DNA of 45,426 bases from contig DAHUYP010000056.1 in the NCBI GenBank assembly GCA_027315105.1, forward strand, positions 1 to 45,426, read 5' to 3'. Within the stretch, counting starts at the first letter, position 1. The number at the start of each line of letters is the position of its first letter. Below, one piece after another: positions 6,421 to 16,701 of the stretch. The notes below the pieces were generated by a model. That model saw nothing but the letters and a program-made list of their open reading frames with translations, was not told the DNA's origin and searched no databases. Position numbers and translations under genes: made by a program. The stretch is from Gammaproteobacteria bacterium. GTDB lineage: Bacteria; Pseudomonadota; Gammaproteobacteria; Steroidobacterales; Steroidobacteraceae.

Positions 6421-7803
6421 CTACAGCCCGTCCAGAAAGCGATACAAGGCCGGGGCATCGCACTGCGCGACGTTGAAGCGCCAATGGGCCGTGGCGCGCG
6501 CGTCGGGACGGAACAGCTCGCCGGGCGCCAGCAGCACGTCCGCGCTCAGTGCCCGGCGCCAGAGTTTGCCGACCGAGTCGCCCGAGGGCAGCTTGGCCCA
6601 GAGGAACAGTCCGGACGGCGGGCGAAACGCCAGCTCGACGCCCCGCGACTCGAGTTGCGGGCCCACGCGCGCTTGCGCGGCGGCCAGCCGGTCGTGCAGG
6701 CGCTTCAAATGCCGGCGATAGCGACCGTGGGTGAGAATCTGCAGCACCACCTGCTCGATCAATTCGCTCGAGCCCAGCGAGGTCATGACCTTCGCGCGCG
6801 CCAGCCGCTGCGCCAGGCCGCGCGTGGCGACCAGATAGCCGGCGCGCAGCGCCGGCGAGAGCGTCTTGGAGAAGCTCGCCACGTAGACCACGCGCCGCAG
6901 CGCATCCAGGCTCGCGAGTGTCACGGCTGCGCGCGGCGCCAGATCGGCGAAGATGTCGTCCTCGATGATGGTCAGATCGTGCCGGTCGGCCAGCTGCAGG
7001 ATCCGGTGCGCGCTGGGCAGAGCGGTGGTGGTGCCGGTCGGGTTGTGAAACGTGGTGTTGGTGAACAGGCAGCGAACCCGATGCCGCTTCAGCAGCTGGG
7101 CCAGCACGTCGGTATCGGGGCCGCTGTCGGTCCTGGGCAGCGCCAGCATCTGTACGCCGCGATAGCGCAGCAGCTCGAACAGCGGCGGATAGCCCGGATC
7201 TTCCACGATCGCGGCATCGCCCGGCGCCAGGCACTCGCGCACCACCAGATCGAGCGCCTGGCTGGCCCCCTGCGTGAGCACGATCTGGTCTTCACGCGCC
7301 GCGATGGCGCGCAGCTCGAGCAGCTTGGCGATGTGCGAGCGCAGCTCGGTCGAGCCCAGCGGATTGCCGTAGCCCTCCAGATGCAGCGGCGATTGCCGCG
7401 CCACGGCGCGCAAGGCGGCCCGCACACCTTCGGTGTACAGCCAGTCATGCGGCAGCCAGCCGCAGCCGGCGTCGACCTGGATCTTGCGGCCGCTGGCTTC
7501 GCGCCGCCGCTCCCAGACGGAGTCGGCCGGAAACTCCGGGCCCGGCGCCACCGGCGCGGCGGCGCACATCCGGGTGGGAACGAAGAAGCCCACGCCGGCA
7601 CGCGCTTCGAGCACGGCCGCGGCCACCAACGCGTTGTAGACCTCGGCGGCGCTGAACGGACTGATGCGGTGTTCGCGCGCCAGCTGGCGCACCGAGGGCA
7701 TGCGGGCGCCGGCGCGCAGGGCGCCGGATTGGATCTGCCGCCGCAGCTCGTCGGCAACGCGGGCGACGATGCCGCGCCGCGATGTTCGGTCGGATGGGTC
7801 CAT
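6421..7803 (-). CDS. MocR-type (GntR-HTH plus aminotransferase domain) regulator
   Basis: The 460-residue protein joins an N-terminal GntR winged helix (residues about 10-78; SGALRAGARMPSVRQLA is typical) to a fold-type I aminotransferase domain. The PLP-binding residues are in place: HNPTG at 253-257, D282/D283 in EDDIF, and Lys313 in SFSKTLSP. MocR regulators sense PLP or its adducts with amines and control amine, GABA or PLP genes. This one diverges from the aminotransferase gene at 7895 and a perfect 7-bp inverted repeat lies between them, so it probably controls the aminotransferase-mmsA pair and itself. Whether it also controls the amine dehydrogenase is unknown. Confidence 0.88.
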   Translation of the reverse strand: MDPSDRTSRRGIVARVADELRRQIQSGALRAGARMPSVRQLAREHRISPFSAAEVYNALVAAAVLEARAGVGFFVPTRMCAAAPVAPGPEFPADSVWERRREASGRKIQVDAGCGWLPHDWLYTEGVRAALRAVARQSPLHLEGYGNPLGSTELRSHIAKLLELRAIAAREDQIVLTQGASQALDLVVRECLAPGDAAIVEDPGYPPLFELLRYRGVQMLALPRTDSGPDTDVLAQLLKRHRVRCLFTNTTFHNPTGTTTALPSAHRILQLADRHDLTIIEDDIFADLAPRAAVTLASLDALRRVVYVASFSKTLSPALRAGYLVATRGLAQRLARAKVMTSLGSSELIEQVVLQILTHGRYRRHLKRLHDRLAAAQARVGPQLESRGVELAFRPPSGLFLWAKLPSGDSVGKLWRRALSADVLLAPGELFRPDARATAHWRFNVAQCDAPALYRFLDGL

Positions 7804-7808
7804 GTGCC

Positions 7809-7830
7809 GTACTGACGAGAACTTCAGTAC
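7809..7830. promoter_or_regulatory. Perfect inverted repeat in the mocR/aminotransferase promoter region
   Basis: GTACTGA (7809-7815) and TCAGTAC (7824-7830) form a perfect 7-bp inverted repeat with an 8-base spacer, six bases upstream of the regulator start. Next to it AGTATA (7831-7836) reads TATACT on the minus strand, a good -10 candidate for the regulator gene. Placement between the two diverging starts makes it the best operator candidate for the MocR protein. No matching second copy was seen in the window. Confidence 0.5.
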
Positions 7831-7894
7831 AGTATAGCTAATTGCCTCCGATGCCGTGTCTGGCCCCGGTCAGCCGCCCGTGCCACGCTGGGCC

Positions 7895-9256
7895 ATGAAC
7901 GCCAACCTCGCCAGCCCGGGCGCCGCCGGCGCCGCCGACCCGGTCGATCCGCTGCAGTCGCTGTGGATGCCGTTCACTCCCAACCGCCTGTTCAAGGCGC
8001 ACCCGCGGCTGATCGAGAGCGCCTCGGGGGCCTACTACACGCTCGCCGACCAGCGCCGCGTGTTCGATTGCCTGTCGGCCCTGTGGTGCACGCCGTTGGG
8101 TCATGCGCACCCGAGGATCGTGCGTGCCGTACAGGAGCAGGTGCAGCGGCTGGACTTCAGCCCCAGCTTTCAGCTCGGCCACAAGCCGGCATTCGAGCTG
8201 GCGCGCCGGATCGCGCAGCTGGCCGGGCGGCCGCATGACCGCGTGTTCTTCGTCAACTCCGGTTCCGAGGCGGTCGACACGGCATTGAAGATCGCGATCG
8301 CCTACCACCGCATGCGCGGCGAGGCGTCGCGCACCCGCATCATCGGGCGCGAGCGCGCCTATCACGGCGTGGGGCTCGGCGGCACCTCGGTCGGCGGCAT
8401 CTCCCCGAACCGCAAGATGTTTGCGCCGCTGATGCTGCCCGGAGTGGACCACCTGCCGCACACCTATTCACCCGATGACATGCGCTACAGCCGTGGCCAG
8501 CCGCAGTGGGGTGCGCATCTGGCCGACGAACTGGAGCGCCTGGTCGGACTGCACGATGCATCCACCATCGCCGCCGTCATCGTCGAGCCCATGCAGGGCT
8601 CGACCGGGGTCATCGTGCCGCCGCGCGGGTATCTCGAGCGCCTGCGCGAGATCAGCACCAAGCACGGCATCCTGCTCATATTCGACGAAGTGATCACCGG
8701 CTTCGGCCGGCTGGGCAAGCCGTTCGCCTCGCAATACTTCGGCGTGCAGCCCGACCTGACGACCTTCGCCAAGGCGGTCACCAACGGCGTGGTACCGATG
8801 GGCGGGGTATTGGCGCGCAGCGGGATCTACGACACCTTCATGAGCGGTCCGGAGCAGGCGATCGAGTTCTTTCACGGCTATACGTACTCGGGCCATCCGC
8901 TGGCGGTCGCCGCCGGGCACGCCTCGCTGGATGCATTCATCGAGGAGCGGCAGATCGAGCGCGCCGCGAGCCTGGCGCCGGTGCTGGAGAATGCCGTGCA
9001 CACGCTGCGCGGGGAGCCGAACGTGATCGACATCCGCAACATCGGCCTGACCGCGGCCATCGAGCTCGAGCCCTGTGCGGGACAGCCGGGGCTGCGGGCG
9101 CGCCGCGTGTTCGAGCGCGCCATCGAGGAAGGGCTGCTGGTGCGCTTCACGGGCGACAGCATCTCGCTCGCGCCGCCGTTCATTTCCACGCCGGATGAGA
9201 TCCTGGCGATGATCGAGGGTCTGCGACGTACGCTGCGCGCGCTCGCGACAGGCTGA
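7895..9256 (+). CDS. Beta-alanine:pyruvate-type (omega-amino acid) aminotransferase, class III
   Basis: This 453-residue class III PLP aminotransferase transfers the amino group of an omega-amino acid such as beta-alanine to pyruvate, giving malonate semialdehyde and alanine. Features are the family N-terminus SLWMPFTPNRLFK (residues 22-34), VNSGSEAVDTALK (PLP phosphate site), D264 in FDEVITGFGR and the Schiff-base Lys293 in TTFAKAVTNG. A GTG at 7856 gives a longer version; ATG 7895 fits the family N-terminus better. mmsA follows 33 bases downstream and consumes the expected product. Closely related enzymes act on taurine or aromatic amines, so the specificity is inferred mainly from the partner gene. 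Confidence 0.85.
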   Translation: MNANLASPGAAGAADPVDPLQSLWMPFTPNRLFKAHPRLIESASGAYYTLADQRRVFDCLSALWCTPLGHAHPRIVRAVQEQVQRLDFSPSFQLGHKPAFELARRIAQLAGRPHDRVFFVNSGSEAVDTALKIAIAYHRMRGEASRTRIIGRERAYHGVGLGGTSVGGISPNRKMFAPLMLPGVDHLPHTYSPDDMRYSRGQPQWGAHLADELERLVGLHDASTIAAVIVEPMQGSTGVIVPPRGYLERLREISTKHGILLIFDEVITGFGRLGKPFASQYFGVQPDLTTFAKAVTNGVVPMGGVLARSGIYDTFMSGPEQAIEFFHGYTYSGHPLAVAAGHASLDAFIEERQIERAASLAPVLENAVHTLRGEPNVIDIRNIGLTAAIELEPCAGQPGLRARRVFERAIEEGLLVRFTGDSISLAPPFISTPDEILAMIEGLRRTLRALATG

Positions 9257-9289
9257 GGCCCGGATATCGATTCCAGGAGGGAGTCACGC

Positions 9290-10817
<1,528 letters not shown>

Positions 10818-10819
<2 letters not shown>

Positions 10820-10858
10820 CCCTTACCCGCGCCGCAACTCTCCGATCGGGCAAGGGCT
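10818..10858 (+). terminator. Stem-loop after mmsA, terminator-like
   Basis: AGCCCTTaCCCG (10818-10829) pairs with CGGGcAAGGGCT (10847-10858): an 11-pair stem with one A/C mismatch, starting in the mmsA stop codon, with a 17-base loop. It lies between convergent genes. There is no T tract, so it is at best a weak intrinsic terminator or an mRNA 3' stabiliser. Confidence 0.4.
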
Positions 10859-10912
10859 CGCGCCGCGCCGGCCGGGTGGCGGCGCATCCGCGCACCCAGG
10901 GCGCCTTGCGTC

Positions 10913-11425
10913 CTACGGCGCGGCGGCCGGTTGATCCGCGGCCGCGGCCGGGCTCCACATCTCCCGCTTCAGGCGCCATTTGCCGTCAGTGCCACGGTGC
11001 AGGACCAGCAGCATCACGCCCTGGCCGTCAAACGGCGGCTTATCCGGCGCGAGCAGGACGACCTGATGTTCCTGACACCACTCGGACGCCCAGTCGCCGG
11101 AGGTCTCGATGTCGGCGCACCGCAGCTCGAATTTCGCCATGCGGGCACCCGGCAACCGCGCCGTGACGGCGTCCAGAAACGCGGCGATCGCCTTCCTGCC
11201 GACGAGCGGTCTGGTCGACGGCAGCAGGCTGACGCCGTCAGCTTCCCACAGCGCAATGGTCGCCGCATTGTCCATGTGCGTGGTCGCCTCGGACAATGCG
11301 CGATTGAAAGCCTCGATCCCGGCGCGCGCCGTGGGATTGGTTACGGCCGCGTTGCCCGCGTTGCCCGCGCCGGCCGCGCCCAGACAGGCACCGAGCAGCA
11401 GGACTGCACCCAGCCGCGTTCTCAT
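10913..11425 (-). CDS. Secreted SnoaL/DUF4440-like (NTF2-fold) protein
   Basis: The 170-residue protein starts with a signal peptide containing a possible lipobox (LLGAC, Cys at about 14), then an NTF2-like domain: AGIEAFNRALSEATTHMDNAATIALWEADGVSLLPSTRPLVGRKAIAAFL. That pattern, with the acidic and DGV turn, is typical of SnoaL/DUF4440 proteins, small folds used for ligand binding or hydrolysis. Start 11425 has GGAGG upstream and puts the signal peptide first; a longer frame exists but looks non-coding. It stands alone between mmsA (convergent) and the acylase gene, which is on the same strand 178 bases upstream. No specific role can be assigned. Confidence 0.7.
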   Translation of the reverse strand: MRTRLGAVLLLGACLGAAGAGNAGNAAVTNPTARAGIEAFNRALSEATTHMDNAATIALWEADGVSLLPSTRPLVGRKAIAAFLDAVTARLPGARMAKFELRCADIETSGDWASEWCQEHQVVLLAPDKPPFDGQGVMLLVLHRGTDGKWRLKREMWSPAAAADQPAAAP

Positions 11426-11603
11426 CCTGCACCTCCATTCGCCGTGCGCGCGAGCACCGATGGGTCCCCGGCTCGACCGCACGCGAGCGGCTCGCACTGG
11501 AATATCATCGCCGAAAACCCCGCAGCCGTCGCGCACGGCGAGGGGCGCGCCGCGCGGCCCGCGGCGGGTTCCTGATGGCAGGGCATGCCGCGGCCGATGC
11601 ACG

Positions 11604-13790
11604 TCACTCGCCGGGATGGTAGGTCCGTTCGGTGTGGCCCCGCAGCTGGGAGGGGTAGAAATAGACCTCGCGCAGATCACCGCTCGCATAGCGTGTGGCT
11701 TCGTCGTCGAAGTGCGGTGAGCGCGGATCGCCGCTCTCGCCGCCGGCAGTGACCGCCAGTGCCCGGACCCGCGGGCCGAACTCGACCACGGCCACGAAGC
11801 TGTTGCCCGCGGTGCCGTAACGGAGTTTGGTTCCCGGGTAGCGGCGCGCTTCGAAGGCGGCCAGAGAGCCCCATTTGGACGAGGTGAACGGCACGGCGAT
11901 GCTCGGCCTGGCGTCATCGAACTGTTGCACGATGTCATCGCTCACGCGCTGGAAGCGGTTGATCTGTCCCCACGGTACGCGCCAGGAGCCGAAATCCTTC
12001 GCCAGCCGGTCCGAGGCCGCGGCGAGCGCCGCCAACTTCTGTCCGGCGGAGGTGTGATCGGCCACGTAGTCATAGATCGGTATGCCGGCGGCCTTGGCGG
12101 CGGCGGCCGACGCGTTCCAGAGCTGCTCGCCCCAGAACACCGCCAGCGAGGTGGCGGCGGAATCGGCCGACCAGCGATCATCCCAGACGCGCAGCAACGC
12201 CATCTGATCCGCCAATGCGCTCCTGAGCGGATCGGCGGCCGGCAGTTGATCGTAAGCCGACGTCAGCGTCGGGATGAGCCGCGCGAAGGCGGTCAGATAG
12301 GGGTCGAAAGCGGCCGCGATCAGCGTTTGCGGCGTGAAGTCCCTGCGGTCCTTGAGCACCAGGTTGGCATGGATGCCGCGCGCGTTCTCGCCGGCGCTGT
12401 CCATGTAGCGCGGATAGTCCTTGGCCTTGGGACTGTACGGACCGGCGGCCGAATACGGCCAATTGTTGGTATTGGCGATCCAGCCGTTGGCCGGATCGAG
12501 CAGCCGCGGCAGTTCGTCGAGCCGGTGCACGCCCTTCCAGTCGGTGGCGGGATCGGCGCCGTCCACCGGGCGGGTAAAGTCGAACCGATCGTCGCGGCGA
12601 GGCATGAACTGCGGATGCAGATAGGCGATGTCGCCGTCGGCGTCGGCGAAGATCGTGTTGTTGGAGGAGTTGGCCTGGAGTTCGGCCACCTTGAGAAACG
12701 ATCCGTAGTCGCGGGCCTTGGTGCGCAGGAACGACTGCGCCAGCGCTTCCACGGGCTTGTACATCAGCGCGATGCTGATCCACTTATCGCCCTCCGCGCG
12801 CACGATCGGGCCGTGGTGCGTGCGGTAGACCGTGAAGCTGCGCCCGGCGATCGTGCCTGCGGCCGTGCGGTAGGGTACCGTGATGGCCGATGCCCTCACC
12901 GGCCGCTCGGCATCGCCGTAGCGGTAGAAGAGCCGGTCGCCGTGCCGGACGATCGTCTCGGCGAATTCGTCCACCGCATCGGCGCCGGTGGAGGTGTGCA
13001 TCCAGCCGACGCGCTCATTGAACCCCTGGTAGATGAAGAACTGGCCCCAGGTCACCGCGCCGTAGGCGTTCAGCCCCCGAGCGCTCGTGGCCTGCAGCTC
13101 GGAGCGAAAGAAGAACGAGGTGTGCGGGTTGATCAGCAGCAACGCGTGGTGAGCGGCGGTGTTGGAGGGGGCAATGGCGAAACCGTTGGATCCCGAAGGC
13201 GCCCGCGGCCGCTCCGGCGCCAGCGTCTCGGGCGGCGCCGGGGTACGCTGGCCGTAGAAGGCCTCGAGCTCTCGCAGCGACACGCGCTCGATGTCGCCGC
13301 CGATGCTGCCCTCGGTGAAGCTCAGGGCCATCCAGGGCTCGAAATGCCTGATGACCCGCGGTGTGACACTCGGATGGATCGCCAGATAATAGTTGAGAGC
13401 ATCGGCCCAGGCGTGCATCAGCCGCTTGAGCCACGATGGACTGGCCGCATAGCGCGCCCGCAAGTCGGCAGGATCGACGAACAGCTTCATGCGCAGATCG
13501 CTGTACACGGCGCTTTCGCCTTCGGTCTCGGCCAGGCGGCCCAGGGCATTGATATAATTGGTCTCGACCCGGTTGAAGTCGTCTTCCGCCTGCGCGTAGA
13601 CCATGCCGAACACCGCGTCGGCATCGGTGGCGCCCCGGATGTGAGCGATGCCCCAATCGTCGCGCACGATGCTGACGGCGCGGGCCTGAGCTTTCCAGCG
13701 CGCCATGTCCTCGGCGGCCGCAGACGGCGGCGGCCAGAGGGCCGCAGCCGCCTGGGCCAGCAGCAAGCCGATGATGCGCAATGCCCGCAT
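11604..13790 (-). CDS. Secreted penicillin/acyl-homoserine-lactone acylase family Ntn hydrolase
   Basis: The 728-residue precursor has a signal peptide (residues 1-26) and the penicillin amidase layout: an alpha part, a linker (about 180-199), then G200-S201-N202-G at the autocleavage site, where Ser201 would become the N-terminal nucleophile of the beta chain. Beta-chain motifs include LLLINPHTSF, WGQFFIYQGFNERVGWMHTSTGAD and NSSNNTIFADADGDIAYL. Such enzymes hydrolyse amide bonds of acylated compounds such as AHL signals, beta-lactam side chains or N-acyl amines. The start at 13790 gives a clean signal peptide. Substrate is unknown; quorum quenching is only one option. The gene is apparently monocistronic, divergent from the gene at 14025. 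Confidence 0.9.
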   Translation of the reverse strand: MRALRIIGLLLAQAAAALWPPPSAAAEDMARWKAQARAVSIVRDDWGIAHIRGATDADAVFGMVYAQAEDDFNRVETNYINALGRLAETEGESAVYSDLRMKLFVDPADLRARYAASPSWLKRLMHAWADALNYYLAIHPSVTPRVIRHFEPWMALSFTEGSIGGDIERVSLRELEAFYGQRTPAPPETLAPERPRAPSGSNGFAIAPSNTAAHHALLLINPHTSFFFRSELQATSARGLNAYGAVTWGQFFIYQGFNERVGWMHTSTGADAVDEFAETIVRHGDRLFYRYGDAERPVRASAITVPYRTAAGTIAGRSFTVYRTHHGPIVRAEGDKWISIALMYKPVEALAQSFLRTKARDYGSFLKVAELQANSSNNTIFADADGDIAYLHPQFMPRRDDRFDFTRPVDGADPATDWKGVHRLDELPRLLDPANGWIANTNNWPYSAAGPYSPKAKDYPRYMDSAGENARGIHANLVLKDRRDFTPQTLIAAAFDPYLTAFARLIPTLTSAYDQLPAADPLRSALADQMALLRVWDDRWSADSAATSLAVFWGEQLWNASAAAAKAAGIPIYDYVADHTSAGQKLAALAAASDRLAKDFGSWRVPWGQINRFQRVSDDIVQQFDDARPSIAVPFTSSKWGSLAAFEARRYPGTKLRYGTAGNSFVAVVEFGPRVRALAVTAGGESGDPRSPHFDDEATRYASGDLREVYFYPSQLRGHTERTYHPGE

Positions 13791-14024
13791 TGGATTCGAC
13801 AAGTACGTCCGCCTTGGTGTCTCGGAGTGGTCACGGTGTTGAAGGTGGCCGGCCGTCGCGTCCCGGTTCGATCGGTATCCGCAGCGCGGGCACGGTGCGA
13901 ATCGTTGTACCTGTATCGGTCGCGCCCGGTCAATAATCGCAGCCTGTCCGGTTCGCGCGTGCAGCTGATCTGCGCGCAATCCGGCCGGCGCGGCCGGCCG
14001 GGCACTTGGAGAAGGACCAGAGCC

Positions 14025-14735
14025 ATGAGTTCCGAAAGTCGCCGGGCGCTTCGCGCGAGCGCTCTCGGGCTGTTGTCGTCGTTGTCCATCGGCTCGCTGG
14101 CCATCGGCGCCGATGGCACCGCTCCGGCGCAAGCGGCCTCCTGGACCGCGAGCTTCGGCACGCGCGTGCAGGCGCTTGCACTGTTGCAGACATTGAATGC
14201 CGAGCTGCTGAGCCACGACAGTGCAACGCTGACGCTGGAGCGATGGTGCGGTGTGCATCGGCTGGCGTCGCCGGCCCGGATCGTCGCCGAGCGGGATCCC
14301 GGGCTGGACAAGCCGCCGTCGCCCGAGCAGCGTCGCGAGCTCGGTGTCACGCCGGCCGATGCGGTCCGCTACCGCCGCGTGAGGCTGCTGTGCGGTACGG
14401 TGGTGCTGTCGCAGGCGGACAATTGGTACGTGCCTGCGCGCCTCACGCCCGAGATGAACCGGCAGCTCGACAGCACCGACACGCCGTTCGGCCGCGTCGT
14501 GCAGCCGCTTCATTTCCAGCGCCACACCCTGTCATCGAAGCTGCTATGGCATGCGCTGCCCGACGGGTGGGAGATGGGCGCAGCCGCCGCCGATGACGGC
14601 GCCGCAGAGCGCCCGATGCCCTCCGAGCTGCTGGAGCATCGGGCGCTGCTGAGCCTGCCTGACGGTACGCCGTTCAGCGAGGTCGTGGAAACCTATACCG
14701 ACCGCGTCCTGGCCTTTCCGGTGCCGCGGCCCTGA
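14025..14735 (+). CDS. Secreted protein with possible chorismate-lyase-like (UbiC/UTRA) fold
   Basis: The 236-residue protein has a signal-like N-terminus (about residues 1-34, ending AQA). Its middle, RRVRLLCGTVVLSQADNW followed by YVPARLTPEMNRQL and STDTPFGRVV, resembles the UbiC/UTRA pattern of a ligand-binding beta-sheet in which RLLCG and the RLTPEM segment form strands around the pocket. That assignment is from memory of the pattern and is weak. It is unlikely to be the cytoplasmic UbiC of ubiquinone synthesis because it appears exported. A ribosome site (AGAAGGA) precedes ATG 14025. The Dph6-like gene starts 18 bases after its stop. Confidence 0.55.
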   Translation: MSSESRRALRASALGLLSSLSIGSLAIGADGTAPAQAASWTASFGTRVQALALLQTLNAELLSHDSATLTLERWCGVHRLASPARIVAERDPGLDKPPSPEQRRELGVTPADAVRYRRVRLLCGTVVLSQADNWYVPARLTPEMNRQLDSTDTPFGRVVQPLHFQRHTLSSKLLWHALPDGWEMGAAAADDGAAERPMPSELLEHRALLSLPDGTPFSEVVETYTDRVLAFPVPRP

Positions 14736-14753
14736 AGCGAACAGGATGATGCG

Positions 14754-15470
14754 ATGCCAACCGTGTTAGTGGCCTGGAGCGGCGGCAAGGACAGCACGCT
14801 GGCACTGGCGCGGCTGCGGCAGAGCCCTGATTGCAAGGTGGCCGGCCTGCTGACCACGATTGCGCCGGCCGAGGATCGCGTGAGCATTCATGGTATCCGC
14901 CGCACCGTCCTGCATGCACAGGCCGCCGCGCTCGGGCTGCCGGTGTTCGAGGCGCCGTTGGCTTCCAAGTCGAGCAATGCCGACTACGATGCCGCTTGGG
15001 CGGCGGCGCTGCAGCGGGCCCGGTCCGGGCTTGGCAGCATCGAAGGCGTTGCGTACGGCGATCTGTTTCTCGAGCAGGTGCGCCGCTACCGCGAGCAGCA
15101 GGGTGTGCGGCTCGGCTATACCCCGGTGTTCCCGCTGTGGGGCCTGGACACCGCGCAGCTTGCGCGGGAGTTCATCAGCGCGGGCTATGAGGCGTACCTG
15201 ACCTGCGTGGACACGACCCAGCTTGCAGCGGAGTTCGCCGGCCGGCGGTTCGACCTGTCGCTGCTTCAGGACCTGCCTTCCTCGGTCGATCCGTGCGGCG
15301 AACGCGGCGAATTCCATACCTGCGTGGTGGCGGGGCCCATTTTCCGCCAGCCGATCGCGGTTACGGGCGGTGAGCGAACCCGGCGCGAGGAGCGATTCGA
15401 GTTCTACGACCTGGTGCCGGCGCGCACGCCGCGCGCGCCGCCTGCGCCGGCGCCGCCGGCGACGGTCTAG
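14754..15470 (+). CDS. Dph6/MJ0570-like ATP-pyrophosphatase (diphthine-ammonia ligase family)
   Basis: The 238-residue protein begins with a PP-loop VLVAWSGGKDSTLALARL (residues 4-21), which binds ATP and adenylates a substrate. Downstream are IHGIRR, GVAYGDLFLEQVRRYRE, GYTPVFPLWG and DPCGERGEFHT, the set seen in the diphthine-ammonia ligase (Dph6) family. Bacteria lack diphthamide, so the bacterial members must adenylate something else, probably a carboxylate for amidation. Start ATG 14754 leaves no slack before the PP-loop. The C-terminus ends in a Pro/Ala tail. Family placement is secure; the reaction is unknown. Confidence 0.85.
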   Translation: MPTVLVAWSGGKDSTLALARLRQSPDCKVAGLLTTIAPAEDRVSIHGIRRTVLHAQAAALGLPVFEAPLASKSSNADYDAAWAAALQRARSGLGSIEGVAYGDLFLEQVRRYREQQGVRLGYTPVFPLWGLDTAQLAREFISAGYEAYLTCVDTTQLAAEFAGRRFDLSLLQDLPSSVDPCGERGEFHTCVVAGPIFRQPIAVTGGERTRREERFEFYDLVPARTPRAPPAPAPPATV

Positions 15471-15553
15471 TCGGCGAGGTCCGCGCCAGGCGTCCGTGTA
15501 TCGACGAAGCCCAAGAGGACTTGCCCCCCCGGGCGGTTCAAGGAGTCGCTGCG

Positions 15554-15901
15554 ATGAGATACGCGCTGTTGGTCTACGAAGATGAATCCGTCTACGGGCC
15601 CGGCAAGAGCGGTCCGGCCAGCCAGCAGGTCGCCGGCCGGCACACGGCCTTCGGCAGACAGTTGGGCGCCCGCCGGCTCGGCGGCGCGGGCCTGGCGGCG
15701 ACTTCGACGGCCACCACGGTGCGCACGCAGGCAGGCGCCCAGACCGTGCATGACGGGCCGGTCGCGGAAGCGAAGCAGCAATTGGGAGGTTTCTACCTGA
15801 TCGAAGCCCCCGATCTGGACGCCGCGATCGCGATCGCCGGGAAGGTGCCGCTGTTCCAGGATGGCGCGGTGGAGATCAGAGCGCTGCTGGGCCCGGGCTG
15901 A
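15554..15901 (+). CDS. YCII/DGPF-domain protein
   Basis: The 115-residue protein shows the YCII/DGPF layout: N-terminal YALLVYEDES, a central DGPVAEAKQQLGGFYLIEAPDLDAAIAIAGKVP segment with the DGP motif (about residue 63) and a final strand AVEIRALLG. These ferredoxin-like domains usually form dimers and often accompany ECF sigma factors, but no sigma factor is nearby. ATG 15554 is preceded by AAGGAG; a longer frame from 15521 lacks such a site. It converges with the YceI gene, the two stops being seven bases apart. Biochemical role unknown. Confidence 0.8.
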   Translation: MRYALLVYEDESVYGPGKSGPASQQVAGRHTAFGRQLGARRLGGAGLAATSTATTVRTQAGAQTVHDGPVAEAKQQLGGFYLIEAPDLDAAIAIAGKVPLFQDGAVEIRALLGPG

Positions 15902-15908
15902 TCGGCGC

Positions 15909-16511
15909 CTATTTGCCGGCGGCGCCCGCTGCGGGGCCCTGTGCCGCCTGCGTGCCCGTGAGCACGCCGGCGCCGCTGATGAGGATGTCGACCTGGTCGC
16001 CGCCAGCCCAGAATCCATGCGGCAGGCCATAGTCGGAGCGCCGGACATGCGCATCGGCAACGAAGCGGCAGCTGGCGCTCGCTCCGGTAGTGCGCTCACA
16101 CTGCAGGTGGCTGACGTTAAGCGCCACCGCTCGCGTCACTCCGCGCAGTGTCAGCTCGCCGCGCGCGATCGCGCGGTCGCTGCCCTCGAACTCGACGCGC
16201 CGCGCATGGAAGGTCATTTGCGGGTAGCGCTTCACATCGAGCCAGTCCGTGGAGCGCAAGCGCGCGTTCCAGTACCAGTTGTCGCATTCCACGGACTGAG
16301 TCTGAACCGTGACGTCCACCCGGCTCGCCGTGCCGCGCCGATCGAGCACGAAACTGCCGGAGAATTCGCGGAAATGAGCCTTGACCCAGGACTCGCCGAG
16401 CCATTGCACGTTGAATGACATCTGCGTGCCGAGCGAATCAAAGTCGTAGCTGTCGCCGGCCTGCGCCGGCAGCAGGATCAGCTGCGTGCATAGCCAAAGC
16501 AAGCGCTTCAT
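15909..16511 (-). CDS. YceI-family periplasmic lipid-binding protein
   Basis: The 200-residue protein has a signal peptide (MKRLLWLCTQLILLPAQA) and a YceI-type lipocalin-like barrel: FDSLGTQMSFNVQWLGESWVKAHFREFSGSFVLD, then DWLDVKRYPQMTFHARRVEF and GELTLRGVTRAVAL. YceI proteins bind polyisoprenoid or quinone-like lipids in the periplasm. It ends in an Ala/Gly tail. Start 16511 places the signal peptide first; the frame extends upstream but without coding character. It stands 190 bases downstream of dat on the same strand. Confidence 0.85.
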   Translation of the reverse strand: MKRLLWLCTQLILLPAQAGDSYDFDSLGTQMSFNVQWLGESWVKAHFREFSGSFVLDRRGTASRVDVTVQTQSVECDNWYWNARLRSTDWLDVKRYPQMTFHARRVEFEGSDRAIARGELTLRGVTRAVALNVSHLQCERTTGASASCRFVADAHVRRSDYGLPHGFWAGGDQVDILISGAGVLTGTQAAQGPAAGAAGK

Positions 16512-16701
16512 GGGGTCACTGTTTCGCAGCCGGACGATTTGCGGCCGGGCTGCGATGGTGAGTGCGCGCGGCGCGCCCGTCGGTTGGAGAGCGGGCGTGC
16601 GCGGCGGTCGAATCGGTCGAACCCGGTCCGCGGAATGCGCCGCCGTGAACCGGCGGGCGAGGCCGCGGCCCGTCGAGCCGGCGTCCCGGCGGCCTGGGCA
16701 A

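Noticed and set aside
11925..14024. Long plus-strand extension upstream of the UbiC-like gene, antisense to the acylase
   Set aside because: The extension mirrors the acylase codons; the real start at 14025 has its own ribosome site and signal peptide.
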